From Nitrososphaera sp. UBA210 (GTDB taxonomy: Archaea; Thermoproteota; Nitrososphaeria; Nitrososphaerales; Nitrososphaeraceae), in contig DADA01000017.1 of NCBI GenBank assembly GCA_002494895.1, positions 1 to 20,982 on the forward strand: a stretch of DNA of 20,982 bases, given 5' to 3'. Position numbers and translations under genes: made by a program. Within the stretch, counting starts at the first letter, position 1. Each line of letters starts with the position of its first letter. Below are positions 14,881 through 20,688 of the stretch, one piece after another. The notes below the pieces were generated by a model. The model did not search any database and had not been told where the DNA came from. It saw only the letters and a program-made list of their open reading frames with translations.

Positions 14881-14943
14881 TATGCTTGAAAATTTGTTAT
14901 AACCATTGATTACCAATTGCATGTACCAATGGTACTTGATGTT
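14881..14943. repeat. 63-bp perfect inverted repeat, left arm (promoter of the PepSY gene)
   Basis: This 63-bp stretch is the exact reverse complement of 15836-15898. It holds GTACCAATGGTAC (14923-14935), a degenerate second copy, and TTATAA (14897-14902), which lies 26-31 nt before the PepSY ATG on the - strand. Identity stops abruptly on both sides: one base before 14881 and at 14944. Confidence 0.95.
14897..14935 (-). promoter_or_regulatory. Promoter of the PepSY gene: TATA box plus tandem operator
   Basis: On the - strand the order is GTACCATTGGTAC (centre 14929), then a weaker ATTGGTA copy about 13 bp further on, then TTATAA about 14 bp after that, then ATG 14871. The arrangement is identical to the promoter at 15844-15882 because the sequence is the same. 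Confidence 0.65.
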
Positions 14944-14945
14944 GA

Positions 14946-15347
14946 TTACGAGCTCCCATTATTCGAATTGTCATCGCTTGGATCGCCTAGTTTTTCTTCT
15001 GCCCTTCTCTGTTTTTCCTTGTACTTGTCATACCTCTTTGTCCATTTCGAAAGGACGTACCATTGATAAATTCCGACGCCTAGCCATACCGCTGATATTA
15101 TGAGAGGCAACTGCTTCACGAATGAATAGTACGGGTCCTGATGTCCAGGGCCAGGAGGCGGCCTGCCCATCCCCGGGAATGGCGGTTCATTTACAAACGA
15201 AGTTATGAAAAGGGCTACTGGCGGCAGTATCATCACGGTAAGGATCATGACGATAAACATCCTCTTCGTCCTATGGATGTGGTAGACTAGATTATCAATA
15301 ATCTTGAATAGATTTCCGATTCCTTCATCCTTGTTAGGCTCAGACAT
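14946..15347 (-). CDS. Two-transmembrane protein with proline-rich loop, unknown function
   Basis: This 133-residue protein was not recognised. A short cytoplasmic N-terminus with a helix (FKIIDNLVYHIHRTKR) leads into membrane helix 1 (about 30-52, MFIVMILTVMILPPVALFIT). A 30-residue outside loop rich in Pro and Gly (NEPPFPGMGRPPPGPGHQDP) and membrane helix 2 (about 80-102, LPLIISAVWLGVGIYQWYVL) follow, then a charged, probably coiled-coil tail with Ser/Asn end. Placing the basic ends inside gives both termini in the cytoplasm. It lies inside the 63-bp inverted repeat pair, downstream of the winged-helix gene, and has its own promoter with a TACCAATGGTA site at 15390-15400. It could be a membrane sensor or partner for the regulator, but this is only inferred from position. 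Confidence 0.77.
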   Translation of the reverse strand: MSEPNKDEGIGNLFKIIDNLVYHIHRTKRMFIVMILTVMILPPVALFITSFVNEPPFPGMGRPPPGPGHQDPYYSFVKQLPLIISAVWLGVGIYQWYVLSKWTKRYDKYKEKQRRAEEKLGDPSDDNSNNGSS

Positions 15348-15374
15348 GGCTACACTCTCCCTTCTTCAGTTGGG

Positions 15375-15400
15375 TTAAAAATCGTTCTGTACCATTGGTA
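15375..15400 (-). promoter_or_regulatory. Promoter of the two-TM gene with TACCAATGGTA operator
   Basis: On the - strand TACCAATGGTA (15390-15400) is followed by ATTTTTAA (15375-15382), 28-35 nt before ATG 15347. The centre-to-TATA distance of about 13 bp matches the other members of the set. The operator directly abuts the stop codon of the winged-helix gene. Confidence 0.6.
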
Positions 15401-15697
15401 TCAGTCATTTTGTTCCTCTCCTCTTGGGAATAGTTCTTCATAAGGCTCAAGAAGCTCCCTCAAGATTGTTTTGCCTTTTTCTGAAACCTTGTACTTGATT
15501 ATTGTCTTGTTTCCCCACGATTCCTCGGCCCTCATTATCAGGTCGCTCTTGACCATCTCGTCAAGGATGCCTTTGTGCCTTACGCTATTTAGGCCGCAAT
15601 AGCTCAGGAGCTTGCTCTGGTTGAGCTCGCCGTATTCGTACAGCTTTAGGATAATGTCCTTTCTAATGTAGACTCGCTCTCGGTATTCATGAACCAT
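15401..15697 (-). CDS. Small winged-helix transcriptional regulator (HTH_45-like)
   Basis: This 98-residue single-domain protein starts with a basic segment (YRERVYIRKDIILKLYEYG). It then has the helix-turn-helix (LNQSKLLSYCGLNSVRHKGILDEMVKSDLI) and a beta wing (MRAEESWGNKTIIKYKVSEKGKTILRELLEPY), the layout of the archaeal HTH_45 winged-helix family. There is no sensor domain. One Cys lies in the helix-turn-helix, which might make it redox or metal responsive. It sits between the two arms of the 63-bp inverted repeat and next to all four TACCAATGGTA-type promoters, making it the best local candidate for the factor that reads them. Its own promoter is not clear; no palindrome copy precedes it. 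Confidence 0.82.
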   Translation of the reverse strand: MVHEYRERVYIRKDIILKLYEYGELNQSKLLSYCGLNSVRHKGILDEMVKSDLIMRAEESWGNKTIIKYKVSEKGKTILRELLEPYEELFPRGEEQND

Positions 15698-15835
15698 TTC
15701 GAATCAATTGCCGAGTGACCGAATAAGCGGGAAGGGGTGAAAGTGTGTTGCAAAAACGTAATACACTGGAACAAAGGCTCTGCAATACACAATTTTTAGC
15801 CATGGTGAAGTATTAAGTATTGTCTTTCGATGATG
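15698..15835. other. Upstream region of the winged-helix gene
   Basis: No gene is seen here. TGTGTTGC and GCAATACACA form an imperfect inverted repeat, and AATACAC occurs twice. These are weak signals that could be a regulatory site for the winged-helix gene. No good TATA box precedes 15697; CTTATT near 15723-15728 (- strand) is the closest. Confidence 0.3.
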
Positions 15836-15898
15836 AACATCAAGTACCATTGGTACATGCAATTGGTAATCAATGGTTATAACAAATTTTCAAGCATA
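15836..15898. repeat. 63-bp perfect inverted repeat, right arm (promoter of the 131-residue gene)
   Basis: This is the exact reverse complement of 14881-14943. It contains GTACCATTGGTAC (15844-15856), a weaker ATTGGTA copy (15862-15868) and TTATAA (15877-15882). The arms point outward, each driving the gene outside the pair. Confidence 0.95.
15844..15882 (+). promoter_or_regulatory. Promoter of the 131-residue gene: tandem operator plus TATA box
   Basis: GTACCATTGGTAC is centred at 15850, the second copy at 15863, and TTATAA starts at 15877, 24-29 nt before ATG 15906. The transcript is probably leaderless. A site just upstream of the TATA/BRE is a typical place for an archaeal activator, although a repressor cannot be excluded. 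Confidence 0.65.
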
Positions 15899-15905
15899 AT
15901 GCATT

Positions 15906-16301
15906 ATGTCTGAACTATCAGAACTTGAAGAAGGATTTGAAGCGCTCAGAAGAAAAAATGAGGCTCTACTACCAAAAGTCGATCCCATACTGGTCCATGA
16001 CCTCCTCAGGCGTGAAAGAGAAAACCCGGGAATCACGCCTATGTACCTGGTCGAAGTGTTTACGAAGCCTGGGCTGAACACACAGGAGGTCCGTCAGTAC
16101 ATAATGGACAAGACGGGGATGTGCCCTGCGATTTACGACAACGGAACTCATTACGCGACAAACCAGAAACTGACAATCGACATGCTCAAAGAAATTTCGG
16201 ATTCAGATGATGTACTTGAGGTCACTGGAGAATTCACTGGCGGACTGGGAAGCTATGGTGCTTCTCACGAGCACAGAAATCACTGGAGCATAGCAGGATA
16301 A
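15906..16301 (+). CDS. Unknown protein, paralogue of the gene at 13869-14267
   Basis: This 131-residue soluble protein was not recognised. It has an acidic N-terminal helix (ELSELEEGFEALRRKNEALL), the block KVDPILVHDLLRRERENPG, a strand MYLVEVFTK, a helix EVRQYIMDKTGMCPAIYDNGTHYATNQ (split over 85-110) and a terminal strand VLEVTGEFTGG with a Gly/Ser-rich end. Roughly a third of positions match the paralogue, with NGTH/RGTH and the VEV/VEA and GAS endings kept. It starts at ATG 15906 behind the right copy of the 63-bp repeat and has no Shine-Dalgarno. It is followed after 147 nt by the dioxygenase gene, which has its own promoter of the same class. Confidence 0.8.
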   Translation: MSELSELEEGFEALRRKNEALLPKVDPILVHDLLRRERENPGITPMYLVEVFTKPGLNTQEVRQYIMDKTGMCPAIYDNGTHYATNQKLTIDMLKEISDSDDVLEVTGEFTGGLGSYGASHEHRNHWSIAG

Positions 16302-16361
16302 CTGCATCATCGAAAGACGAACCAGACTAAGTGGACATGACTTGCCCGTCATTTACTTCTC

Positions 16362-16368
16362 TTTTTTT
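16362..16368 (+). terminator. T-run after the 131-residue gene
   Basis: Seven consecutive T about 60 nt after the stop codon are the usual intrinsic termination signal in archaea. It separates this gene from the dioxygenase promoter at 16393-16418. Confidence 0.4.
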
Positions 16369-16392
16369 GTTGGTGAACGACATGAGGTCGAA

Positions 16393-16418
16393 GAACAATG
16401 GTACACTTTGCTTAAAAG
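16393..16418 (+). promoter_or_regulatory. Promoter of the dioxygenase gene with half-conserved operator
   Basis: CAATGGTAC (16396-16404) keeps one full half and the centre of the TACCAATGGTA palindrome; the left half is degenerate (9 of 11 positions match). CTTAAAAG follows at 16411-16418, about 13 bp from the operator centre, and lies 31-38 nt before the TTG start. GGAG at 16433-16436 may be a ribosome site. Confidence 0.5.
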
Positions 16419-16448
16419 CACGCGAAATCTTAGGAGAAGAGAATTAGA

Positions 16449-17702
16449 TTGACAAATGCAAAGGACGCTTTCTACTACGCCGCTGCCGCCGCAACTGCCG
16501 TTGCTGGCGCGCTGCATCTAATGCTCGGTCCTAACAACCTGGGTTTCAACGTCAATCAAGGCATACTATTCATCGTAGGAGGCGTCGCGCAGGTGTTTTG
16601 GATTATTCCAGTCATAAGAAAGTGGGGCAGGGTATGGTATTCAATAGGAATCGGCGGGACAGCAGTACTCATGGCACTGTTCTTCATTACGAGATTGCCC
16701 GGAAATCCAATAACCGGGAGAGGAGGTGGAACCAATCCGACATCTATTGCAGTCGAAGTCTTTCAAGCCGTATTTATCGCGCTTGCGGCAGCAATCATGG
16801 TCTATGAAAGCAGAAGGGTACGACTGGCTGAAAAAACAACCGAAGTTCCTTCAAAGAAAAGCAGGAAGCAGCTGCCAATCCTAGCAGCAATTGTAGTAGC
16901 TCTGGTACTCGTAGGAGTATTCGTGCTTCCGGCTGCGATGCCGAGACCTACAGGGGGACCCCCAGGACAAGCCGGAGTTCCTCCCGGTAGCACTGGTCAA
17001 TCAGGACAACCTCAAGGAGGGTCAGCAAACACGACAAATACATCAACAAGCCAAACATGTACAATCACCCCCTCGCTGATCGAGGTCGAAGGGACACCAC
17101 AACAGACTGAAGGCCCGTATTTTGTTGATGAGATGCCCAACCGTTCAGACATCAGGTCGGACTCGTCCGACGGCTCGGTACAGCAAGGTATACCGCTGAA
17201 CCTGGTGATCAACGTGTATGATGTAGACGATGGTTATTGCACTCCACTTGACGGAGTCCAAGTGGACATTTGGCACGCCGATTCACAAGGACTTTACTCG
17301 GGCGTTCAGGAAGATGCAACCGCTGGAAAGAACTATCTTCGTGGAAACCAAATGACAGACGACAACGGGACCGTTAGGTTCATCACAATATACCCTGGCT
17401 GGTATGAAGGTAGAGCGATCCACATTCACATCAAGGTGCGGAACTTTGAAGGATCGCAGGAAACATTCGATTGGACTTCTCAATTCTATCTGCCTAATTC
17501 GACAAATGAGCAAGTACACACTCAGGTTCCCTACAGTAATCATGGACCTGTGAACATGGCAAATGAAGCTGATGGCATTTACACAGGCGGCTCGACAGAC
17601 GGCCTAATTCAGAGCAATACTGGACAGCACTTGATGCTCAACTTGACCGAGCAAGGAGAAGGCTTCCAGGGAACCTTCAATGTTGTTGTGGACGCGATCT
17701 AG
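16449..17702 (+). CDS. Membrane-tethered intradiol ring-cleavage dioxygenase with five-helix N-terminal domain
   Basis: This 417-residue fusion has five membrane helices at about 8-27, 37-56, 62-82, 98-118 and 142-164. A Gly/Pro/Ser/Thr-rich linker (166-205) is followed by an intradiol dioxygenase domain (about 206-417). The four non-haem Fe(III) ligands can be placed: Y283 in DIWHADSQGLY, Y319 in YPGWYEGR, and H325 and H327 in AIHIHIKV. TEGPYF (220-225) is also conserved. With the N-terminus inside, the catalytic domain would be outside the membrane; it has several N-x-S/T sequons. The family opens catechol-type rings with O2; the substrate here is unknown. The start is TTG 16449, as no in-frame ATG fits. 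Its promoter shares the operator of its neighbours, tying it to the same regulon. Confidence 0.88.
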   Translation: MTNAKDAFYYAAAAATAVAGALHLMLGPNNLGFNVNQGILFIVGGVAQVFWIIPVIRKWGRVWYSIGIGGTAVLMALFFITRLPGNPITGRGGGTNPTSIAVEVFQAVFIALAAAIMVYESRRVRLAEKTTEVPSKKSRKQLPILAAIVVALVLVGVFVLPAAMPRPTGGPPGQAGVPPGSTGQSGQPQGGSANTTNTSTSQTCTITPSLIEVEGTPQQTEGPYFVDEMPNRSDIRSDSSDGSVQQGIPLNLVINVYDVDDGYCTPLDGVQVDIWHADSQGLYSGVQEDATAGKNYLRGNQMTDDNGTVRFITIYPGWYEGRAIHIHIKVRNFEGSQETFDWTSQFYLPNSTNEQVHTQVPYSNHGPVNMANEADGIYTGGSTDGLIQSNTGQHLMLNLTEQGEGFQGTFNVVVDAI

Positions 17703-17754
17703 ATCAAGAAGTCTGTGCAACTGATCTTCTTCGTTTTCCAAGGAGTCGCAATCA

Positions 17755-18351
17755 TCACAGCAAGAATTCTCTGGCCTTTGCAAGATAGTCTATTACATCG
17801 TTTTTCTTGGCCAAGTCATTGAGGTATTTATTGTCGCTTTTCTCAGGAGACATTCCTAGTAAAGCAATCGCTTGTTCCATATCCCGCTGCGGGTTACCCT
17901 TCAAGAACTTTGCAGAATACAATCTGTTTATTATCAGATCTTCCGGTGCTGCTATCTTTAGCTCGTAGTCCTTCACCCTGAAAGTTCTGATTTTGGAAGC
18001 ATTTCCGCTGTAAGATTCGGCTATTATTTGAATAACGATGATTAACTCTTGACTGAGCCAGAGCCCGTTAGCTTTTTTCTCGAAGCCGAATTTATTCAAT
18101 AATTGTTCGGTTATCGCCTTGTTGCTTACCACCAAATCTATGTCTGATGTGGAGAATGTCCCGGCCGTATAGACATCTATTGCCTCTCCTCCTACGAGGA
18201 CGGCATCAACGTTATTTTGTTTTAGTATTTCTGTGAAAAATGCCAGGAAGCGCAGTCTTCTTCTAAACCGATCGGTCTCTTGCTTTATCTCCCTGTATTC
18301 CTGAGATGATTTGAGTCTGGTTCTTGCTCCTGATTTCAATTGGACCACCAA
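17755..18351 (-). CDS. Nucleotidyltransferase-fold protein, AbiEii/DUF6036-like (possible toxin)
   Basis: This 198-residue protein has VLVGGEAIDVYTAGTFSTSDIDLVV (51-75 region), giving GG (54-55) and the Asp pair D70/D72 of a minimal nucleotidyltransferase. The strand where a third carboxylate usually sits reads LIIVIQII without an obvious Asp. A helical C-terminal part carries KDYELKIAAPEDLIINRLYSAK, typical of AbiEii-type or DUF6036 proteins. The start is TTG 18351, right after the TGA of the upstream winged-helix gene, so the pair is translationally linked. The arrangement of winged-helix gene first, nucleotidyltransferase second is that of AbiE-type toxin-antitoxin systems. The toxin role is inferred. 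Confidence 0.72.
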   Translation of the reverse strand: MVVQLKSGARTRLKSSQEYREIKQETDRFRRRLRFLAFFTEILKQNNVDAVLVGGEAIDVYTAGTFSTSDIDLVVSNKAITEQLLNKFGFEKKANGLWLSQELIIVIQIIAESYSGNASKIRTFRVKDYELKIAAPEDLIINRLYSAKFLKGNPQRDMEQAIALLGMSPEKSDNKYLNDLAKKNDVIDYLAKAREFLL

Positions 18352-18858
18352 TCATGTTTTCAGAATAAATGTACCGCTTCTTTCCTCGAAAAAGTCGTTA
18401 AAAGCTATTTGTGAAGACGTGATAAGTGCGGACAGTTCCCCCGGAACTCTCTTAGACATTATTTCATTGATATCTTTCCCTTCGCCCAATTCTCCGGATG
18501 TGGAAAGCGGATCCGCATTTAGTCGAACGATTTTTGCCATTCGTTTTGCTTGCATTTCTGGAGACAGCCACTCCTCTAAATCAATTGATTCGGATGTTTT
18601 TTGTTTTAGTGAACGCAGAAATGCGGCTGCGGCTCTTCCTGCTCCGCCTGAAAGTCTATAGTATGTTTGATTAGTCTTTTTTTCTTCAGACTCAACAACT
18701 TGGAATCTAGAAAATTCCGTCAGACAGCGATATGTTGCCGAAATATCCAGTCCTTTAGTCATAGCAATTTGATATGCTGTCAAGGGCTGATATGCTTCAG
18801 CCAACGCTTCTAACACTGCAAAACGAGTCTTTCCTCCAAGCAGTCCTTCTACCTTCAT
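18352..18858 (-). CDS. Winged-helix protein, possible antitoxin/autoregulator of the pair
   Basis: In this 168-residue protein, residues 1-70 form a winged helix (GGKTRFAVLEALAEAYQPLT, AYQIAMTKGLDISATYRCLTEF, VVESEEKKTNQTYYRLSG). The rest is helical and unrecognised, with EEWLSPEMQAKRMAKIVRL and a C-terminal SQIAFNDFFEERSGTF. It is first gene of a two-gene unit with the nucleotidyltransferase. The promoter has TTTATATATTT (18884-18894, - strand AAATATATAAA) 26-36 nt before ATG 18858, and directly upstream a perfect ACTTGGA/TCCAAGT inverted repeat. This is consistent with autorepression, as in many antitoxins, but no antitoxin domain can be identified. Confidence 0.7.
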   Translation of the reverse strand: MKVEGLLGGKTRFAVLEALAEAYQPLTAYQIAMTKGLDISATYRCLTEFSRFQVVESEEKKTNQTYYRLSGGAGRAAAAFLRSLKQKTSESIDLEEWLSPEMQAKRMAKIVRLNADPLSTSGELGEGKDINEIMSKRVPGELSALITSSQIAFNDFFEERSGTFILKT

Positions 18859-18895
18859 TCTCTAGAACTATTAAGGAATCGACAAATATATAAAT

Positions 18896-18916
18896 ACTTG
18901 GACTTTAAATCCAAGT
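18896..18916. promoter_or_regulatory. Candidate operator upstream of the winged-helix/nucleotidyltransferase pair
   Basis: ACTTGGA (18896-18902) and TCCAAGT (18910-18916) are perfect inverted copies with a 7-bp spacer (CTTTAAA). They lie immediately upstream of the TATA box of the gene starting at 18858. The spacing (7-7-7) is the same as at the arsenic operator, but the sequence differs. Confidence 0.55.
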
Positions 18917-18960
18917 CAAACTCGCACAAAGCCACATTTTCCATTTGCCGTACGTAAGCG

Positions 18961-19464
18961 TCATTTAGCAATCATCTTGAGGTGTCTTGGAGTAAGGAGC
19001 CATCTCAGTTCGCCCTTTGGCCTGGGTTGGAGCGCTGTCAAACCGATTTTCGCAAGCCCCGCTTTCTTTAGGACGATACCGCCCGTGTCGTTGCCAAAGA
19101 CGAGTTCGCTTACCATTGTGCTCAGATATGGTTCGTGTCCCACGACAAGGACCGATGACTCTTGTTTGAACTGCGATAGCTTGCGATACAATTCGGGCCT
19201 GCTCCCTTCTGGCTTGAGCTCGTTCCATTCTTCAACCTTACCCTTCTTTACCTTCAGCTCCTTTGTCACTATCTCTGCGGTCTGGACCGCGCGCTTCAGC
19301 GGGCTGGTTGCAACAAAATCAAATTTTACATCAAGCTTGGCTAGCGCCCCGGCGATTTGTAGAATTTCTTCCTTTCCTGATACGGTAAGGGCGCGCTCGG
19401 AATCCCTTCCTCCGCTCGCCAGTCTTTTCCCTGCCTCCCCATGTCGCAAGACGTAAAGTTCCAC
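18961..19464 (-). CDS. sixA: SixA-like histidine phosphatase
   Basis: This cytoplasmic protein of about 167 residues belongs to the histidine phosphatase superfamily. The catalytic RHGE motif (R7-H8-G9, in ELYVLRHGEAG) opens the protein, the second phosphate-binding Arg lies in TSPLKRAVQTAEI, and the second catalytic His in VLVVGHEPYLSTM. The length and LTVSGKEE segment fit the short SixA branch, which dephosphorylates phosphohistidine in proteins. A longer frame starts at TTG 19494, but TGATATAC (19486-19493, - strand) would then overlap the start. GTG 19464 lies 22-29 nt after that box, so it is preferred. In archaea SixA-like proteins often sit near Ppx/CHAD genes; here they are about 5 kb away. 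Confidence 0.87.
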   Translation of the reverse strand: MELYVLRHGEAGKRLASGGRDSERALTVSGKEEILQIAGALAKLDVKFDFVATSPLKRAVQTAEIVTKELKVKKGKVEEWNELKPEGSRPELYRKLSQFKQESSVLVVGHEPYLSTMVSELVFGNDTGGIVLKKAGLAKIGLTALQPRPKGELRWLLTPRHLKMIAK

Positions 19465-19485
19465 GACCGAAAATCCACCCCCATG

Positions 19486-19493
19486 GTATATCA
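19486..19493 (-). promoter_or_regulatory. TATA box of the SixA-like gene
   Basis: TGATATAC on the - strand lies 22-29 nt before GTG 19464. This spacing decides the start in favour of GTG and against the upstream TTG. Confidence 0.45.
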
Positions 19494-19559
19494 ATTTATC
19501 ACAAGTCCAAAAATCCCGTTATCAAAGCTATGTAGAACATCCAGCTACGTGCGTCAATA

Positions 19560-19835
19560 TCACACATTCACAGATTGATTTCTGACATCCGAAAATGAGA
19601 GTTCTAACCCTGAGCTGCCATTCATGTTGAGGCGGTAGCATTCATCGGTCTCCAGAGGTATCAACGATAAACTCCTGATTTCCTTGCATAAAGGACAGGA
19701 AATCTTGTCTTTCATTCTCAAAACAGTGGCGCTCCAAAAGCATGATTCGCAGAGCGCAAAGAATCTAGTTCCTGAAACATCGCTTGGCACAAAGCTTTGC
19801 ATGATGGGATCGAGGCGCATCGCCCATAGGATCAT
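19560..19835 (-). CDS. Small zinc-finger-like protein, start uncertain
   Basis: The supported part is the C-terminal region: FFALCESCFWSATVLRM, SCPLC, SLSLIPLETDECYRLN and GLELSFS. Two CxxC pairs about 20 residues apart make a probable zinc ribbon, followed by two short strands. I recall this pattern as a recurrent small protein in Nitrososphaera-type genomes, but I cannot name a function. The frame stays open to a GTG at 20105 (181 residues), but the extra N-terminal part has random-looking composition and a Pro/Arg-rich stretch. ATG 19835 or ATG 19802 are better starts. An AT-rich box, CTATATATTG (19886-19895), lies about 50-60 nt upstream of the former. Confidence 0.5.
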   Translation of the reverse strand: MILWAMRLDPIMQSFVPSDVSGTRFFALCESCFWSATVLRMKDKISCPLCKEIRSLSLIPLETDECYRLNMNGSSGLELSFSDVRNQSVNV

Positions 19836-20137
19836 CTGTCGAATTGATATCAGTTGTCCAATGTCATATCGTAGAGCTAATGATTCTATATATTGTACAT
19901 TGGATAGATTTTTGTTCGGAGCTGGTCGTACCCATTCTGCGAATGGATGAGGTCGTGGGAATCCCGACAGCCGGCGCAAGCCAACCCCCCATCCCATGCT
20001 GACGGCCCCACTAACCTCCTTCCAGATGCTAGTGACACCTTCATTTAGCTGTAGAATTTTTTGCTCATGAAAATTTTGTGATAAACGGGCAATGAAAAGG
20101 GACACCCATAGTCGTCAAGCTCGCGTCGTCATTCTAC
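19836..20137. other. Gap between zinc-finger and winged-helix genes
   Basis: It probably holds the promoter and 5' leader of the zinc-finger gene (CTATATATTG near 19886-19895). The open frame through it on the - strand is not convincing as protein. No repeat or RNA gene was recognised. Confidence 0.3.
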
Positions 20138-20413
20138 TCATGACACGACAAAAAGACTTAACATGGTTCTCCCCTTTTCAGTGATCTTGAATCCTTCCAG
20201 CGGATCCGTAACCTCCTCTACCATGTCTAGTTTGAGAAGGAGATTAAGGTATCGCGAAAGTTGGTAGTAATTGATTCGCATCCTGTAAAGAATATGTGTC
20301 TTCTTCACCGGCTCTTTTGTTTCTTTCAGCAGCTCCAGCAGCAGGTCCAACTGATCCCTCTTGTCCTGTTTTTGATCGTTTGGTTTGGCCATCGCAAACT
20401 CGTTAATCGGCAT
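20138..20413 (-). CDS. Small winged-helix protein (HTH_45-like)
   Basis: This 91-residue single-domain regulator has a basic, polar N-terminus (to about residue 20), then LDLLLELLKETKEPVKKTHI, the helix-turn-helix RMRINYYQLSRYLNLLLKLDMV, and the wing EVTDPLEGFKITEKGRTMLSL. This is the standard small archaeal winged-helix layout, distantly like the regulator at 15401-15697. It has no sensor domain. It is divergent from pstS with a 275-bp intergenic region, so it could control phosphate uptake, but that is inferred from location only. ATG 20392 (residue 8) is an alternative start. Confidence 0.8.
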   Translation of the reverse strand: MPINEFAMAKPNDQKQDKRDQLDLLLELLKETKEPVKKTHILYRMRINYYQLSRYLNLLLKLDMVEEVTDPLEGFKITEKGRTMLSLFVVS

Positions 20414-20688
20414 TGAACTCTCTTTTCAGGGTTAATTTCGCTTCCATAAAACCATCTTGCAAACGAAATCCTTAGGTAATATTGTTTTGACTAATTGTAG
20501 GATCGGCTATCAAATTCGCATAGACGGATCAACAGAACCCCCAACATTGTCTCCCAGGCTGTCTGCACTGAGACATTTATCGCTGCACTATAGAGAATAT
20601 ATGATCCATATTGCCCACCATAGGTCTATAGTCAGCTATGTGAATTATGGGCGTTAATGTTTAATTCATATACTATTTTTCCACTTAC
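20414..20688. other. Intergenic region before pstS
   Basis: This 275-bp region lies between divergent genes. TTTAATT (20660-20666) lies 23-29 nt before the pstS ATG and TATACT a little closer, giving a good leaderless promoter. A short frame at 20457-20657 looks random. Phosphate-responsive sites might be here, but no clear palindrome was found. Confidence 0.4.

Noticed and set aside
14881..15898. Insertion sequence with 63-bp terminal inverted repeats
   Set aside because: The size is IS-like, but no transposase is inside, the flanks show no target duplication, and the repeats are working promoters for the outer genes.
16382..16447. 21-codon frame (ATG 16382) before the dioxygenase
   Set aside because: The operator and TATA box lie within it and the transcript should start downstream, so a leader peptide is unlikely.
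20457..20657. 66-codon + strand frame before pstS
   Set aside because: Random composition, no promoter, and it sits in the divergent intergenic region.
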